Origin: Sphingobacteriales bacterium
GTDB taxonomy: Bacteria; Bacteroidota; Bacteroidia; Chitinophagales; JADIYW01
DNA: 64,000 nucleotides
NCBI GenBank assembly: GCA_016699615.1
Contig: CP064984.1
Location: 2,452,001 to 2,516,000 of the forward strand
Direction: 5' to 3'
The position numbers were made by a program, and so were the translations under genes. The notes below the pieces were generated by a model that searched no databases, had not been told where the DNA came from, and saw nothing but the letters and a program-made list of their open reading frames with translations. Shown one piece after another: positions 8,894-18,377 of the stretch (position 1 is the stretch's first letter; every line of letters begins with the position of its first letter).

Positions 8894-10933
8894 TTAGATT
8901 GTAATAATTAAATATTTATCATTCAAGTCAATAAAATCTATGTTTTGTTGCTTAAGTATTTTTTTGTAAATATTCTGGTGTCTGTAATCATTGTTGCACG
9001 CAATAATCATTTGTTTGAAATTAAATTTGTCTTTAATGATGTTTAAGTCTAAGTAAATATTATTTGAAACAATTAAATAATCAACTTCGATAGTAGAACT
9101 AAAGTTTTTGTACTGATGATTGTCTAATATGTAGAATAATTTATTATCGAATTGAAGTGTCTTTGATTCTAATGGCTTTGTGTTTTTTTGTCTTCCATAG
9201 CATTGTCTAAAAGCATTATGTATATTGAAATTATAGTCTTTTGCAGAAATCGGATTGTAATAATATAAATCAAATTTGTCTTTGTGTTGATAGCTAATTG
9301 CAAGATTATTCTTCAGATTATAAAGTATTATTTTGTCTTTTTTATAATTATCATATGTTGTGTAGTAGGTAGATAAAACAATAATGATAGCTACACTTAT
9401 TGCATAAATGAGATATTTGTATTTTAATCTATTTATAAAAACAAAAAGCAATATTGCTACTACAAACATGAGTAATACTTGATAAAAATTAATGTACAAA
9501 TAATCAATCTTTGCAAATGGCAATGATGCAATTTTTTCTGTACACCAAATAAAAATATCTATACATAATGATGTGAAGCAGCCAATGTATTTTGCTAAAA
9601 ATGGAACGAAAGAAAATGGCAATAACGCAATTGAACTCCAAAGGATAACAGAAGAAAGTGGAATGGCGAAGATATTTGCAAATAGAAAATACGTAGGAAA
9701 ATTTCCAAAATAATATATAACTAAAGGTGTGGTAAATATTTGCGCAGCAATACTTGCAGCCCATAATTGCCAAATATAATCAGCAATTTTATTTGATGTA
9801 TAATACAATCCATAAATTGGCTTGTAGAATGTAAATAAGCCAAGCATGGCAAGATATGAAAGTTGAAAGCCAATATTGTAAATCAATAATGGCTCAAATA
9901 ACAATTGCAAAAATGCTGCACCAAATAACATATTGATAGATGAAGCGTCTTCTTTTATGATTTTACCAAAGTTTAGTAATGAAAATAAAATAGCAGCACG
10001 CACCACAGCAGGAGATAAACCAACTACAAATGCAAATAGCCAAATTAATAATGCAGCAACAATGAATTTTGAAAATCTAATTGTGAAATTTCTATTTGGT
10101 ATAAATCGCAACAAAAATGAAATTAATAAGTATATAATTCCAACATGTAAGCCAGACACAGAAAGTATATGCACAATACCAATTTGAGAAAATGATGCAT
10201 ATAGCTCAGAATCAATTTCAGCACGATGACCAAGTAAAATACCATCAGCCAATGCAAAATTTTGTTCCTTTGGAATGTATTTTCGCAATAAATTCTGCAT
10301 CATAATTGAAAGATTATTACTCCATTTTTTCAATAAATATTTATTTGTATGTGTTATAAATTTCAATTCATTTTCTTTGACATAAGTTTGATGATAAATT
10401 TCATCTAAGGCCAAATAGTTTTTATAATTAAATTGCCCAATATTTCTTGGCTCATCTATTTGTTTAGGATTTAATTTTATAAAAACTTTATCGCCAATAT
10501 TCAATTGTTTTATGTTGTCAGTTTTCTGAGTATACACTAATAGTTTGCCATTTGCTTGTACTATTTCTTTGTTTTTATTAATGATTGATTCAATTACTAA
10601 AGCACTTTTGTAAGATTTTTCTTTTTCTTCTATTGCTTGATGGATATAGCCAATTGCATATTCAGCTTGCTGTTTTGAAAAATGTATTGCTTGATTGTTT
10701 AACTTAAAATATTGTGTATAGAGAAGTGCAAAGATAAATACAATAATACTAGAGAAAATATTCAATATTGTTTTGTTGTATTTCTTGTAAAATATATTCA
10801 ATAATATATAAAATATTAAAATTGGCAGAATTATCCAAGTGTATTTTGTGTTTATATCGTACGAATAACCAAGCAAAATGCCTAGAATAAAACTAATCAG
10901 AATTTTATACCATGGAGCATAATCTACATTCAT
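8894..10933 (-). CDS. comEC: ComEC/Rec2-type DNA channel protein
   Basis: Polytopic membrane protein that forms the channel for single-stranded DNA entry during natural transformation. Seen: two N-terminal helices, an OB-like DUF4131 region (about residues 90-200, with NIGDKVFIKLNPKQ), and the Competence domain with HILSVSGLHVGIIYLL and GLSPAVVRAAILF, followed by many hydrophobic helices to about residue 520. The last 150 residues form a soluble tail without the HxHxDH motif of the metallo-beta-lactamase domain found in Gram-positive ComEC; this short form is usual in Bacteroidota. No other competence genes are in the window. Start at the ATG at 10933. Confidence 0.88.
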   Translation of the reverse strand: MNVDYAPWYKILISFILGILLGYSYDINTKYTWIILPILIFYILLNIFYKKYNKTILNIFSSIIVFIFALLYTQYFKLNNQAIHFSKQQAEYAIGYIHQAIEEKEKSYKSALVIESIINKNKEIVQANGKLLVYTQKTDNIKQLNIGDKVFIKLNPKQIDEPRNIGQFNYKNYLALDEIYHQTYVKENELKFITHTNKYLLKKWSNNLSIMMQNLLRKYIPKEQNFALADGILLGHRAEIDSELYASFSQIGIVHILSVSGLHVGIIYLLISFLLRFIPNRNFTIRFSKFIVAALLIWLFAFVVGLSPAVVRAAILFSLLNFGKIIKEDASSINMLFGAAFLQLLFEPLLIYNIGFQLSYLAMLGLFTFYKPIYGLYYTSNKIADYIWQLWAASIAAQIFTTPLVIYYFGNFPTYFLFANIFAIPLSSVILWSSIALLPFSFVPFLAKYIGCFTSLCIDIFIWCTEKIASLPFAKIDYLYINFYQVLLMFVVAILLFVFINRLKYKYLIYAISVAIIIVLSTYYTTYDNYKKDKIILYNLKNNLAISYQHKDKFDLYYYNPISAKDYNFNIHNAFRQCYGRQKNTKPLESKTLQFDNKLFYILDNHQYKNFSSTIEVDYLIVSNNIYLDLNIIKDKFNFKQMIIACNNDYRHQNIYKKILKQQNIDFIDLNDKYLIITI

Positions 10934-10972
10934 AGCTCAAATATAAATATTAGGAATAAACAAAACAAAACT

Positions 10973-10980
10973 TATCTTTG
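10973..10980 (+). promoter_or_regulatory. TAnnTTTG promoter box (TATCTTTG) upstream of cysteine desulfurase
   Basis: TATCTTTG matches the -7 consensus TAnnTTTG of the Bacteroidota primary sigma factor. It ends 16 bases before the TTG start codon at 10997, the distance expected for a very short leader, and supports choosing that start. The -33 element is not clear. Confidence 0.5.
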
Positions 10981-10996
10981 CACTAAAATTTTCGTT

Positions 10997-12127
10997 TTGA
11001 GTCGTGTAATATACTTTGACAATGCTGCAACTACGCCAATAACTAAAGACGTAGTAGATGCTATGTTGCCTTATTTTAATGAATATTTTGGAAATCCATC
11101 GTCAATTTATAGTCATGGTAGAGAAACGAGAGCTGCCATAGAAACAGCAAGGAAAACAATCGCAAAATTGTTAAATGCACACACTTCAGAAATTATTTTT
11201 ACATCAGGTGGCACAGAAGCAAACAATATGGCTATCAAAGGTGCCGTGCAATATCTTGGTGTCCAAACCATCATAAGTTCAAAAATTGAGCATCACTGTG
11301 TGTTGCATACATTAGAATATTTAGAAAAATATCATCAAGTAAAAATTGAGTATGTTGCACTTGATGAAAAAGGCATTGTTGATTTAGCTCATTTAGAAAC
11401 ATTATTACAACAAGGCAGTGAAAAGAAATTGGTGTCGTTGATGCATGCAAACAACGAAATAGGAAATTTATTACCAATAAATGATGTTGCTATTTTGTGT
11501 GAGAAATATAATGCATACTTACATTCAGATACAGTACAAACTTTCGGACATATTTCAATAGATACACAAGCAGTCGCAGTAGATTTTTTATCAGGCTCGG
11601 CACATAAATTTCATGGTCCAAAAGGCGTTGGTTTTTTGTACATGAGGAAGAAAAATAAAGTACAATCATTTATTCATGGTGGCGGACAAGAGCGTGGTTT
11701 TAGAGCAGGCACAGAAAATGTATATGGTATTGTTGGTATGGCAAAAGCAGCTGAAATTGCATATCAAAATTTAGATAAAGATGCAGCGTATATTTTATCG
11801 ATAAAACAATATTTTATTCAACAATTACAAGAGAGTTTTGATGATATACAGATTTGTGGCAACATGGAAAATAGTTTATATACTGTATTAAATATTTCAT
11901 TTCCAAATAAAGAAAACACAATGATGTTGCTGTTTAATTTAGATATCAAAGGTGTTTGCGCAAGTGGTGGAAGTGCTTGTAGTAGTGGTGCTGCAACAGG
12001 CTCGCATGTTATACAAGCCATTTTGCCAAATGTAGATAGAGTGAATGTTAGATTTTCTTTTTCTAAATTAAATACAACAGAAGAAGTGGATGTTGTTATA
12101 CAATCTTTGAAAGCAATTTTAGTCTAA
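10997..12127 (+). CDS. Cysteine desulfurase (NifS/IscS family)
   Basis: PLP enzyme that removes sulfur from cysteine for iron-sulfur clusters, thiolated tRNA and other uses. The first codon is TTG; translation gives SRVIYFDNAATTPI, the expected N-terminus, and no ATG is available. Seen: SGGTEANNMAIKG (PLP contact), SGSAHKFHGPKGVGF with the Schiff-base Lys204, and GGSACSSGAATGSHV with the catalytic Cys328 on a mobile loop. At 376 residues it fits the group II NifS/IscS length. No iscU, iscA or trm genes adjoin it, so the sulfur acceptor is not shown by context. Convergent with the MeaB gene, overlapping by 9 bases. Confidence 0.93.
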   Translation: MSRVIYFDNAATTPITKDVVDAMLPYFNEYFGNPSSIYSHGRETRAAIETARKTIAKLLNAHTSEIIFTSGGTEANNMAIKGAVQYLGVQTIISSKIEHHCVLHTLEYLEKYHQVKIEYVALDEKGIVDLAHLETLLQQGSEKKLVSLMHANNEIGNLLPINDVAILCEKYNAYLHSDTVQTFGHISIDTQAVAVDFLSGSAHKFHGPKGVGFLYMRKKNKVQSFIHGGGQERGFRAGTENVYGIVGMAKAAEIAYQNLDKDAAYILSIKQYFIQQLQESFDDIQICGNMENSLYTVLNISFPNKENTMMLLFNLDIKGVCASGGSACSSGAATGSHVIQAILPNVDRVNVRFSFSKLNTTEEVDVVIQSLKAILV

Positions 12128-13087
12128 AATAATTTCGTCAATCAACTTAGCAATTGCTTCATAGTTTGTGTATATATTTTGTTGTTTGATGCTTAAATCT
12201 TCTAATACTTTTTTGATTTTTGGATGTGATTTTATTTTGCTTAAAACCAAATCTTGAATGATTTTATTTTTCCAATATTCTTGTTGATTTATTCTAAGCT
12301 CATTTTCATGAACAGAAAGATAGTAATTCGAAATTAAATTGTAGATATTTTTAATGCCAGTATTTTCCAATGCAGATGCAAGCACTATTTTTGTTTCCCA
12401 ATTACGCTGTTGTTGGTTCATTAATGGCAAAATACTTTTAATTTGAGTCATGCTAATTTTTGCCTTAGTCAAATGTTCATTATCAGCTTTATTAATAATG
12501 ATGATGTTTGCCAATTCCATTATGCCACGTTTGATGCCTTGTAATTCATCACCAGCATTTGGTAAAAGTAGCAGTAAAAAAATATCAACTATATTGCGTA
12601 CTTCAATCTCAGATTGACCAACACCTACTGTTTCAACAATGATGTAGTCAAATCCAAATGCTTCGCAAATTAAACTTGTCTCATAGGTTTTTCTAGCTAC
12701 ACCACCTAAATAATCACCATTTGCACTTGGTCTAATGTATATGTTTTTATGATGAATTAAATCACCCATTCTTGTTTTATCACCTAATATACTTCCTCTA
12801 GAAATTGTGCTACTTGGATCTATTGCTAAAACTGCAATGCTTTTATTGTTATCTAATATATGTTTTCCTAAGCTATTTATAAATGTACTTTTTCCTACAC
12901 CAGGCGAGCCAGAAATGCCAATTTTCTTAGCTTTTTTATTTTGTTGTATACAAAATTCTATTAACTGATTTGCAGTTGCTTGGTGTGTGTCTGCGTTGCT
13001 TTCTATTAAAGTTATAGACTTGCTGAGTACATTTCTGTCTTTTTGCAATATGCCATTAGTGTAATATGATAATGGTTCTAAGTTCAA
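12119..13087 (-). CDS. meaB: MeaB/ArgK-type GTPase, methylmalonyl-CoA mutase chaperone
   Basis: G3E-family GTPase that loads and protects the adenosylcobalamin cofactor of methylmalonyl-CoA mutase. Seen: Walker A in GISGSPGVGKSTFINSLG (residues about 57-74), the switch region DPSSTISRGSILGDKTRM, Walker B with YIIVETVGVGQSE, and the base-specificity motif IIINKAD. Length 322 residues is typical. The mutase subunits are not in this window, so this is an isolated copy. The M20 amidohydrolase lies four bases upstream on the same strand and is likely co-transcribed. Confidence 0.92.
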   Translation of the reverse strand: MNLEPLSYYTNGILQKDRNVLSKSITLIESNADTHQATANQLIEFCIQQNKKAKKIGISGSPGVGKSTFINSLGKHILDNNKSIAVLAIDPSSTISRGSILGDKTRMGDLIHHKNIYIRPSANGDYLGGVARKTYETSLICEAFGFDYIIVETVGVGQSEIEVRNIVDIFLLLLLPNAGDELQGIKRGIMELANIIIINKADNEHLTKAKISMTQIKSILPLMNQQQRNWETKIVLASALENTGIKNIYNLISNYYLSVHENELRINQQEYWKNKIIQDLVLSKIKSHPKIKKVLEDLSIKQQNIYTNYEAIAKLIDEIILD

Positions 13088-13091
13088 AAAT

Positions 13092-14282
13092 TTAATTATT
13101 TAATTCCTGAAAAGCTAGCCAAGCCATCAATCCAGCGCCAATCTCTAAGCAATTTTCATCTACATCAAAATGTGGTGTGTGTATTGGTGATGTAATACCT
13201 TTTTCTACATTTCCAGTTCCTAGTCTATAAAAACATGCAGGCACAATTTGTGTGTAGTAGCTAAAATCTTCTGCTGTCATTCTTATAGGATGTTCTTCCA
13301 CATTTTCTTTTCCAAGATATTCTACAGCATGATTAAATGCATTTTGTGTAGTTGTAATATCATTGTACAAAAATGGATAGCCGTGTGCAATATTTATATC
13401 AATACTTGCGCCCATACTTTCTGCAATGTTTGTTGCTATTTTAATGATTTTTTCTTTTGCTTCTTCTCGCCAATTTTCATCAAATGTTCTAAGTGTACCT
13501 TCCAATTTTACTTCTTCAGGAATAATATTTGTAGCACCATTAGCTATAAATTTTCCAATACTAAGTACAGTTGGCATTGTTGGATTGGCATTTCTACTTA
13601 CAATCTGTTGCAATGCTACTACAATATGCGATGCTATTAATACTGTGTCAATTGCTAAATGTGGCACAGCACCATGTCCACCATTCCCTTTTATTGTAAT
13701 ATATATTTCATCGCAACTTGCCATAGAAAGTCCAGTTTTAAATGCCACTTTTCCAGTTTCAAGTTGTGGTAATACATGTTGTCCAAATATTTTTTCTACA
13801 CTTGGGTTGCTCAAAACGCCTTCTTTTATTAAAATTGATGCACCACCAGGCAATTTTTCTTCAGCTGGTTGAAAAATGAATTTTATTTGTCCTTCAAAAT
13901 CATCTTTTATGTCATTCAAAATTTTTAATGCACCAAGCAAACAAGTTGTATGTACATCATGTCCACATGCATGCATAATACCTTTTTTTGTGGAGCAATA
14001 ACTAACTTCATTTTTTTCTTCAATAGGCAATGCATCAATATCAGCACGTAAGGCAATCGTTTTTTTATCAGGATTTTTACCTTTTATGATACCAATAATT
14101 CCATTGCCACCTACATCTTTAGTATAGTTAATATTTAATAAGTCTAATTGATTTGCAATATATTTTGCTGTTTCAGTTTCTTCAAAACTCAATTCAGGAT
14201 GCGCATGTAAATATCTTCTAATTTCAATTAAATTATCTGATTCTTGATGTGCAATTTTTTTTATCTTTTCTAAGGTATTCAT
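13092..14282 (-). CDS. M20D amidohydrolase (N-acyl amino acid / IAA-amino acid hydrolase-like)
   Basis: Di-metal peptidase-family enzyme that cleaves N-acyl amino acids or peptides. Start taken at the ATG at 14282 (NTLEKIKKIAHQ); an ATG ten codons upstream at 14312 is in frame but encodes an unlikely extension. Seen: RRYLHAHPELSFEE, the metal-binding HACGHDVHTTCLLGA, the FQPAEEKLPGGASILI segment with the general-base glutamate pair, and the C-terminal AEDFSYYTQIVPACFYRLG. Length about 396 residues fits the family. No signal peptide. The exact substrate (N-acetyl-diaminopimelate, hippurate, others) cannot be assigned. Confidence 0.85.
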   Translation of the reverse strand: MNTLEKIKKIAHQESDNLIEIRRYLHAHPELSFEETETAKYIANQLDLLNINYTKDVGGNGIIGIIKGKNPDKKTIALRADIDALPIEEKNEVSYCSTKKGIMHACGHDVHTTCLLGALKILNDIKDDFEGQIKFIFQPAEEKLPGGASILIKEGVLSNPSVEKIFGQHVLPQLETGKVAFKTGLSMASCDEIYITIKGNGGHGAVPHLAIDTVLIASHIVVALQQIVSRNANPTMPTVLSIGKFIANGATNIIPEEVKLEGTLRTFDENWREEAKEKIIKIATNIAESMGASIDINIAHGYPFLYNDITTTQNAFNHAVEYLGKENVEEHPIRMTAEDFSYYTQIVPACFYRLGTGNVEKGITSPIHTPHFDVDENCLEIGAGLMAWLAFQELNN

Positions 14283-14354
14283 ACAATACGTTCTTCTTGT
14301 AAAAATAAACAATTCTATATTAAGCTATTTTCATTTTTTGTATTAATTTTAAGT

Positions 14355-15743
14355 ATGACAGAATTTGATGTAATTGTAATAGGAGCTGGTCCAGGTGGAT
14401 ATGTAGCAGCAATTCGTGCGGCACAGCTAGGTAAGAAGGTTGCTATTGTAGAAAAAGAAAATTTAGGTGGTGTTTGTTTAAATTGGGGTTGCATTCCAAC
14501 TAAAGCATTATTAAAATCAGCACAAATATATGAATATATAAAAGATGCATCAGAATATGGTGTGCATATAGAACATTCAAGTTTAGATTTTGATGCAGTG
14601 ATTCAGAGAAGTAGAAAAATTGCAAATGAAATGCAACAAGGCATTCAATTCCTTATGAAGAAAAATAAAATATCAGTTTTTCAAGGATATGGGAAATTAT
14701 TACCTGGAAAAAATGTTGAAGTAACATCTGATAATGAAATAAAGATTTTAAGTTCAGAGTATGTTATTCTTGCAACAGGAAGTTCTTCCAAATCAGTGCC
14801 TGCATTGCCAATAGATAATAAGTATATTATTGATTATAGAAAAGCTTTGGTATTAGATAATAAGCCTAATCAATTAGTGATAGTTGGTGCTGGAGCAATT
14901 GGTGTGGAATTTGCATATTTTTTTAACTCAATAGGCACAAAAGTTACCTTAATTGAGTTTGCTAAACATATTTTACCAAATGAAGATGATGCAGTTTCAA
15001 TTGAATTAGAAAAGATATTAATAAAAAAAGGAATTAATATTCTTACATCATCAAAAGTATTGAGTTCAATTATTCGTGATGAAAATGTTCGACTAATTGT
15101 AAATACTGCCGAAAGTGAAATTGAAATAAATACAGAGTTAGTACTTAGTGCAGTTGGCATCAAAGCGAATATCGATAATATAGGTTTGGAATATTGTGGT
15201 ATTCAAACGCAAAATAGCAAAATACAGACAGATGAATATTGCCAAACAAATATACAAGGTGTGTATGCAATTGGCGATATTATAACAGGACAAGCATTGG
15301 CACATGTAGCAAGTGCAGAAGGAATAGTTGCTGCAGAGCATTTAGCAGGATATAGCACTTTGCCAATAAATTATAATAATATTCCATCAAGTGTGTATTG
15401 CACACCAGAAATTGCAAGTGTTGGCTACACAGAGCAGTATTTAAAAGATAACAATATTGATTATATAGTTGGTAAATTTCCTTTTTCTGCATCAGGAAAA
15501 GCAAAAGCAGTTGGCAAAAAAGAAGGTTTTGTAAAAGTTCTAATTGATAAAAAGTACGATGAAATATTAGGCGCACATGCTATTGGCGAAAATGTTAGTG
15601 AAATCATTCAAGAAATTGTATTGGCAAGAAATGTAGAAGCAACAGCAACTTCAGTAATGCATTGCATACATGGACATCCAACAATTTCTGAGACAATTAA
15701 AGAAGCCATAGAACAATCAAAACAACAATCTATACATTTGTAA
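14355..15743 (+). CDS. lpdA: Dihydrolipoyl dehydrogenase (E3)
   Basis: Flavoprotein that reoxidises dihydrolipoamide in 2-oxoacid dehydrogenase complexes and the glycine cleavage system, with NAD+. Seen: FAD-binding GAGPGGY (10-16), redox-active disulfide in GGVCLNWGCIPTKALL (Cys41, Cys46), NAD-binding VIVGAGAIGVEFA (about 176-188), the second FAD motif AIGDI, and the C-terminal active-site HCIHGHPTISETIKEA. Length 462 residues is typical. It is divergent from the M20 gene and stands alone, without E1/E2 genes nearby. Confidence 0.95.
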   Translation: MTEFDVIVIGAGPGGYVAAIRAAQLGKKVAIVEKENLGGVCLNWGCIPTKALLKSAQIYEYIKDASEYGVHIEHSSLDFDAVIQRSRKIANEMQQGIQFLMKKNKISVFQGYGKLLPGKNVEVTSDNEIKILSSEYVILATGSSSKSVPALPIDNKYIIDYRKALVLDNKPNQLVIVGAGAIGVEFAYFFNSIGTKVTLIEFAKHILPNEDDAVSIELEKILIKKGINILTSSKVLSSIIRDENVRLIVNTAESEIEINTELVLSAVGIKANIDNIGLEYCGIQTQNSKIQTDEYCQTNIQGVYAIGDIITGQALAHVASAEGIVAAEHLAGYSTLPINYNNIPSSVYCTPEIASVGYTEQYLKDNNIDYIVGKFPFSASGKAKAVGKKEGFVKVLIDKKYDEILGAHAIGENVSEIIQEIVLARNVEATATSVMHCIHGHPTISETIKEAIEQSKQQSIHL

Positions 15744-15795
15744 ATAAATATTTAAAATAATGTTGCTAAAATGTTCTAATATTAAAATAAATTAT

Positions 15796-15803
15796 TATAT
15801 TTG
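15796..15803 (+). promoter_or_regulatory. TAnnTTTG promoter box (TATATTTG) upstream of small lipoprotein gene
   Basis: TATATTTG fits the Bacteroidota -7 consensus and ends 20 bases before the ATG at 15824. The gene has its own terminator, so the box and the hairpin delimit a monocistronic unit. Confidence 0.45.
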
Positions 15804-15823
15804 AGTAATTAAAAATTTTTAAA

Positions 15824-16144
15824 ATGAAAAAAGTAAAAATGTTATTCGTGATGGTGTTAGCAGTGTTAGCACTATCTATTTCTTCTTGTAAGAAAGCAAA
15901 AGCTAAAAACTGTAACGAAGCAGTAACTGATTATTTAAATGCTTCCGATGCATATCATAACAGCGAATATACGGTGGCTGATTGTGAAACACTTAAATCA
16001 GCACTAAAATCTTTTATCGATGATTGTCTTTCCAAATTTCCTGAAGCATCTAGAGCTGAAATTCAAGATTGGTATGATGAAATAGACAGTATGGGTTGCG
16101 AAGCATATGTAGCTGAAGAAGAAGTAACAAGACAAGCAAAATAA
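15824..16144 (+). CDS. Small predicted lipoprotein, unknown function
   Basis: 106 residues. N-terminus is a lipoprotein signal: MKKVKMLFVMVLAVLALSI followed by SSCKKAK, with the lipidated Cys at position 22. The mature part is short, acidic and helical-looking, with four further cysteines (NCNEAV, DCETL, DCLSKF, GCEAY) that could form two disulfides in the periplasm. No family recognised. Preceded by a TATATTTG box and followed by a strong terminator, so it is probably a well-expressed single gene. Confidence 0.7.
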   Translation: MKKVKMLFVMVLAVLALSISSCKKAKAKNCNEAVTDYLNASDAYHNSEYTVADCETLKSALKSFIDDCLSKFPEASRAEIQDWYDEIDSMGCEAYVAEEEVTRQAK

Positions 16145-16168
16145 TTTAATTTTCTAAGAATTTTTTAA

Positions 16169-16197
16169 ATGGCTCAATTTATTGAGCCATTTTTTTT
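16169..16197 (+). terminator. Rho-independent terminator
   Basis: Perfect 10-bp stem ATGGCTCAAT / ATTGAGCCAT with a 2-base loop followed by a run of T residues (16190-16197), 24 bases after the lipoprotein stop codon. Confidence 0.85.
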
Positions 16198-16271
16198 ATC
16201 AAACATAAATAAGTTCGAAATCTTAAAATAAAAAGTAAGTAATTTATTATCTTACACAAAACTAATACGCA

Positions 16272-17723
16272 ATGTCGCCAAGTTTAATTCTAATTTGCAT
16301 TTTTATTTATTTCTTGTGTTTAATTTTTATCGGATGGATTACCTCAAGAAAAGCAAATGAAGATTCTTATTTTATTGGAAACAAACAATCAGTTTGGTAT
16401 ATCGTTGCTTTCGGTTTAATTGGAGATTCATTATCTGGATTAACTTATTTGTCCGTTCCTGGTTCTGTGAAAGCAGCACAGTTTAATTATTTTCAAATTG
16501 TTCTAGGATATGTATTAGGATATTGGGCAATTGCCTATTTTTTATTGCCATTGTATTACAAACAAAATCTAACATCTATTTATACTTATTTGCAAAATAG
16601 AATAGGCACAATTTCGCAACGCACAGGCTCATTTTATTTTATTTTATCAAGGTTAATAGGTGCTGGTGGACGATTGTTTTTAGCTGCAATGGTTTTGCAA
16701 AAATTTGTGTTTGATGCCTTCTTTATTCCATTTCCAGTCACAGTAGCAATAATAATATTCTTGATGTTGGTATACACTTATCGTGGTGGTATCAAAACTT
16801 TAGTTTGGACAGATATGTTTCAATCTTCGTTTCTTTTACTAGGCGTTTTGCTTACCATTGTTTTTATACTACAAAGATTAGATTGGAATATAATGGATGC
16901 CTATTATCAAATTAAAGATTCAGAATATTCAAAAGTTTTTTTCTGGGATTGGCAAGCTAAAAATTATTTTTGGAAACAATTTATAGGTGGCGCATTTATT
17001 GCAATTTGCATGACTGGACTTGACCAAAACATGATGCAAAAAAATTTGAGTTGCAAATCATTATCAGAAGCACAAAAAAATATAAATGCATTTAGTATCA
17101 TAGTTGTTGTAGTAAATATGTTTTTTCTTGCATTAGGTGCATTGTTGTATATATATGCTACTAAGATGAATATTGCATTGCCCGAAAAACCAGATCAATT
17201 GTTTCCTGCTTTAGCATTCAATCATTTGGGAAAAATTGCTGGTCTTGTATTTGTAATTGGATTGACAGCTGCAACTTTTAATAGCGCAGATTCTGTACTC
17301 ACTACACTTACCACATCATTTTACATAGATGTATTGCATATTAAAAGTAATGAAAATGCTGAGAATAAAAATAAAAGACATATCATACATATTGCTTTTG
17401 CTGTAGTATTGTTCTTTGTTGTATTAGCTTTTGGTTTGTTTACAGACCAATCTTTGGTATTCACAGTTTTAGATATTGCAGGCATTACCTATGGTCCACT
17501 TTTGGGCTTGTTTGTATTTGGTATGTTCACCAAAAGAAATGTAAAAGATATATATGTTCCTATTGTTTGTGTGATAAGCCCAGCTATATGTACTTTCTTA
17601 TATTTTTCAAGTAAAAATAAAGCAATTTGGCTTGGTGGTTATCAAATAGGAGCAGAGCTATTAATAATTAATGGTCTACTTACATTTTTAGGATTATTTA
17701 TACTAAGCCAAAAACCTAAATAA
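16272..17723 (+). CDS. Sodium:solute symporter (SSS family)
   Basis: Polytopic inner-membrane transporter that couples solute uptake to the sodium gradient. The 483 residues contain about 13 hydrophobic segments. Seen: [18 protein letters not shown] near the N-terminus, [15 protein letters not shown] in the first helix pair, [18 protein letters not shown] and [15 protein letters not shown], which correspond to the sodium-binding and core helices of the LeuT-fold SSS family. Substrate not predictable. Convergent with the LolD-type ATPase gene, overlapping by 8 bases. Confidence 0.88.
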   Translation: MSPSLILICIFIYFLCLIFIGWITSRKANEDSYFIGNKQSVWYIVAFGLIGDSLSGLTYLSVPGSVKAAQFNYFQIVLGYVLGYWAIAYFLLPLYYKQNLTSIYTYLQNRIGTISQRTGSFYFILSRLIGAGGRLFLAAMVLQKFVFDAFFIPFPVTVAIIIFLMLVYTYRGGIKTLVWTDMFQSSFLLLGVLLTIVFILQRLDWNIMDAYYQIKDSEYSKVFFWDWQAKNYFWKQFIGGAFIAICMTGLDQNMMQKNLSCKSLSEAQKNINAFSIIVVVVNMFFLALGALLYIYATKMNIALPEKPDQLFPALAFNHLGKIAGLVFVIGLTAATFNSADSVLTTLTTSFYIDVLHIKSNENAENKNKRHIIHIAFAVVLFFVVLAFGLFTDQSLVFTVLDIAGITYGPLLGLFVFGMFTKRNVKDIYVPIVCVISPAICTFLYFSSKNKAIWLGGYQIGAELLIINGLLTFLGLFILSQKPK

Positions 17724-18366
17724 TTATTCCATCTCTCATGGTGATTTTTTTATCAGCTTTTTCTGCCAATTTCTCGTTGTGTGTAACAATGATAAATGTT
17801 TGATTGAAGTTTGTTTTTAATTTGAAAAACAAATCATGCAATTCTTCTGAACGCTCAGTATCTAAATTTCCAGTTGGCTCATCTGCCAAAACTACCAATG
17901 GACTATTGATTAATGCTCTTGCAACAGAAACTCTTTGTTGTTCGCCACCAGAAAGTTCATTTGGTTTATGGTGCATACGATTGGTAAGTCCCATAAAATC
18001 TAATAATTCTTTAGCTTTTTTTTCTGCTTCTGTTGTTTTTGTTTTTGCAATATATGCAGGAATGCAAATATTTTCTAATGCTGTGAACTCAGGTAATAAA
18101 TGATGAAATTGAAATACAAAGCCCAAGTTTTTATTTCTAAAAATCGAAAGTTCTTTGTCTTTTAAATCAGAAATGTTTTTACCATCAATATTTACAATGC
18201 CTTTGTCAGCTTTGTCTAGTGAACCAATAATATGTAATAGTGTGCTTTTTCCAGCTCCTGATGGTCCAATAATACATGCCAATTCTGCTTTCTTAATTTC
18301 TAATGAAACACCTTTTAGTACTTCAAGGTTGGCATATGATTTATGTATATTAGTGCAACTTATCAA
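17716..18366 (-). CDS. lolD: LolD-type ABC transporter ATP-binding protein
   Basis: ATPase of the LolCDE/MacB class, which moves lipoproteins or other envelope cargo. The longest frame starts at 18408 with a hydrophobic N-terminus that does not belong to the family and overlaps the upstream gene; a TTG at 18366 gives [20 protein letters not shown], the normal start, and leaves an 11-base gap. Seen: Walker [11 protein letters not shown]-loop [18 protein letters not shown] (diagnostic for LolD/MacB), signature [15 protein letters not shown], Walker [13 protein letters not shown] and H-loop IIVTHN. The partner permease is not adjacent. Symbol is assigned by family resemblance only. Confidence 0.85.
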   Translation of the reverse strand: MISCTNIHKSYANLEVLKGVSLEIKKAELACIIGPSGAGKSTLLHIIGSLDKADKGIVNIDGKNISDLKDKELSIFRNKNLGFVFQFHHLLPEFTALENICIPAYIAKTKTTEAEKKAKELLDFMGLTNRMHHKPNELSGGEQQRVSVARALINSPLVVLADEPTGNLDTERSEELHDLFFKLKTNFNQTFIIVTHNEKLAEKADKKITMRDGIII

Positions 18367-18377
18367 TGTGTAAAAAA

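Noticed and set aside
13248..13872. Cys-rich plus-strand open frames
   Set aside because: They lie entirely within the M20 amidohydrolase gene on the other strand and show no protein-like motif.
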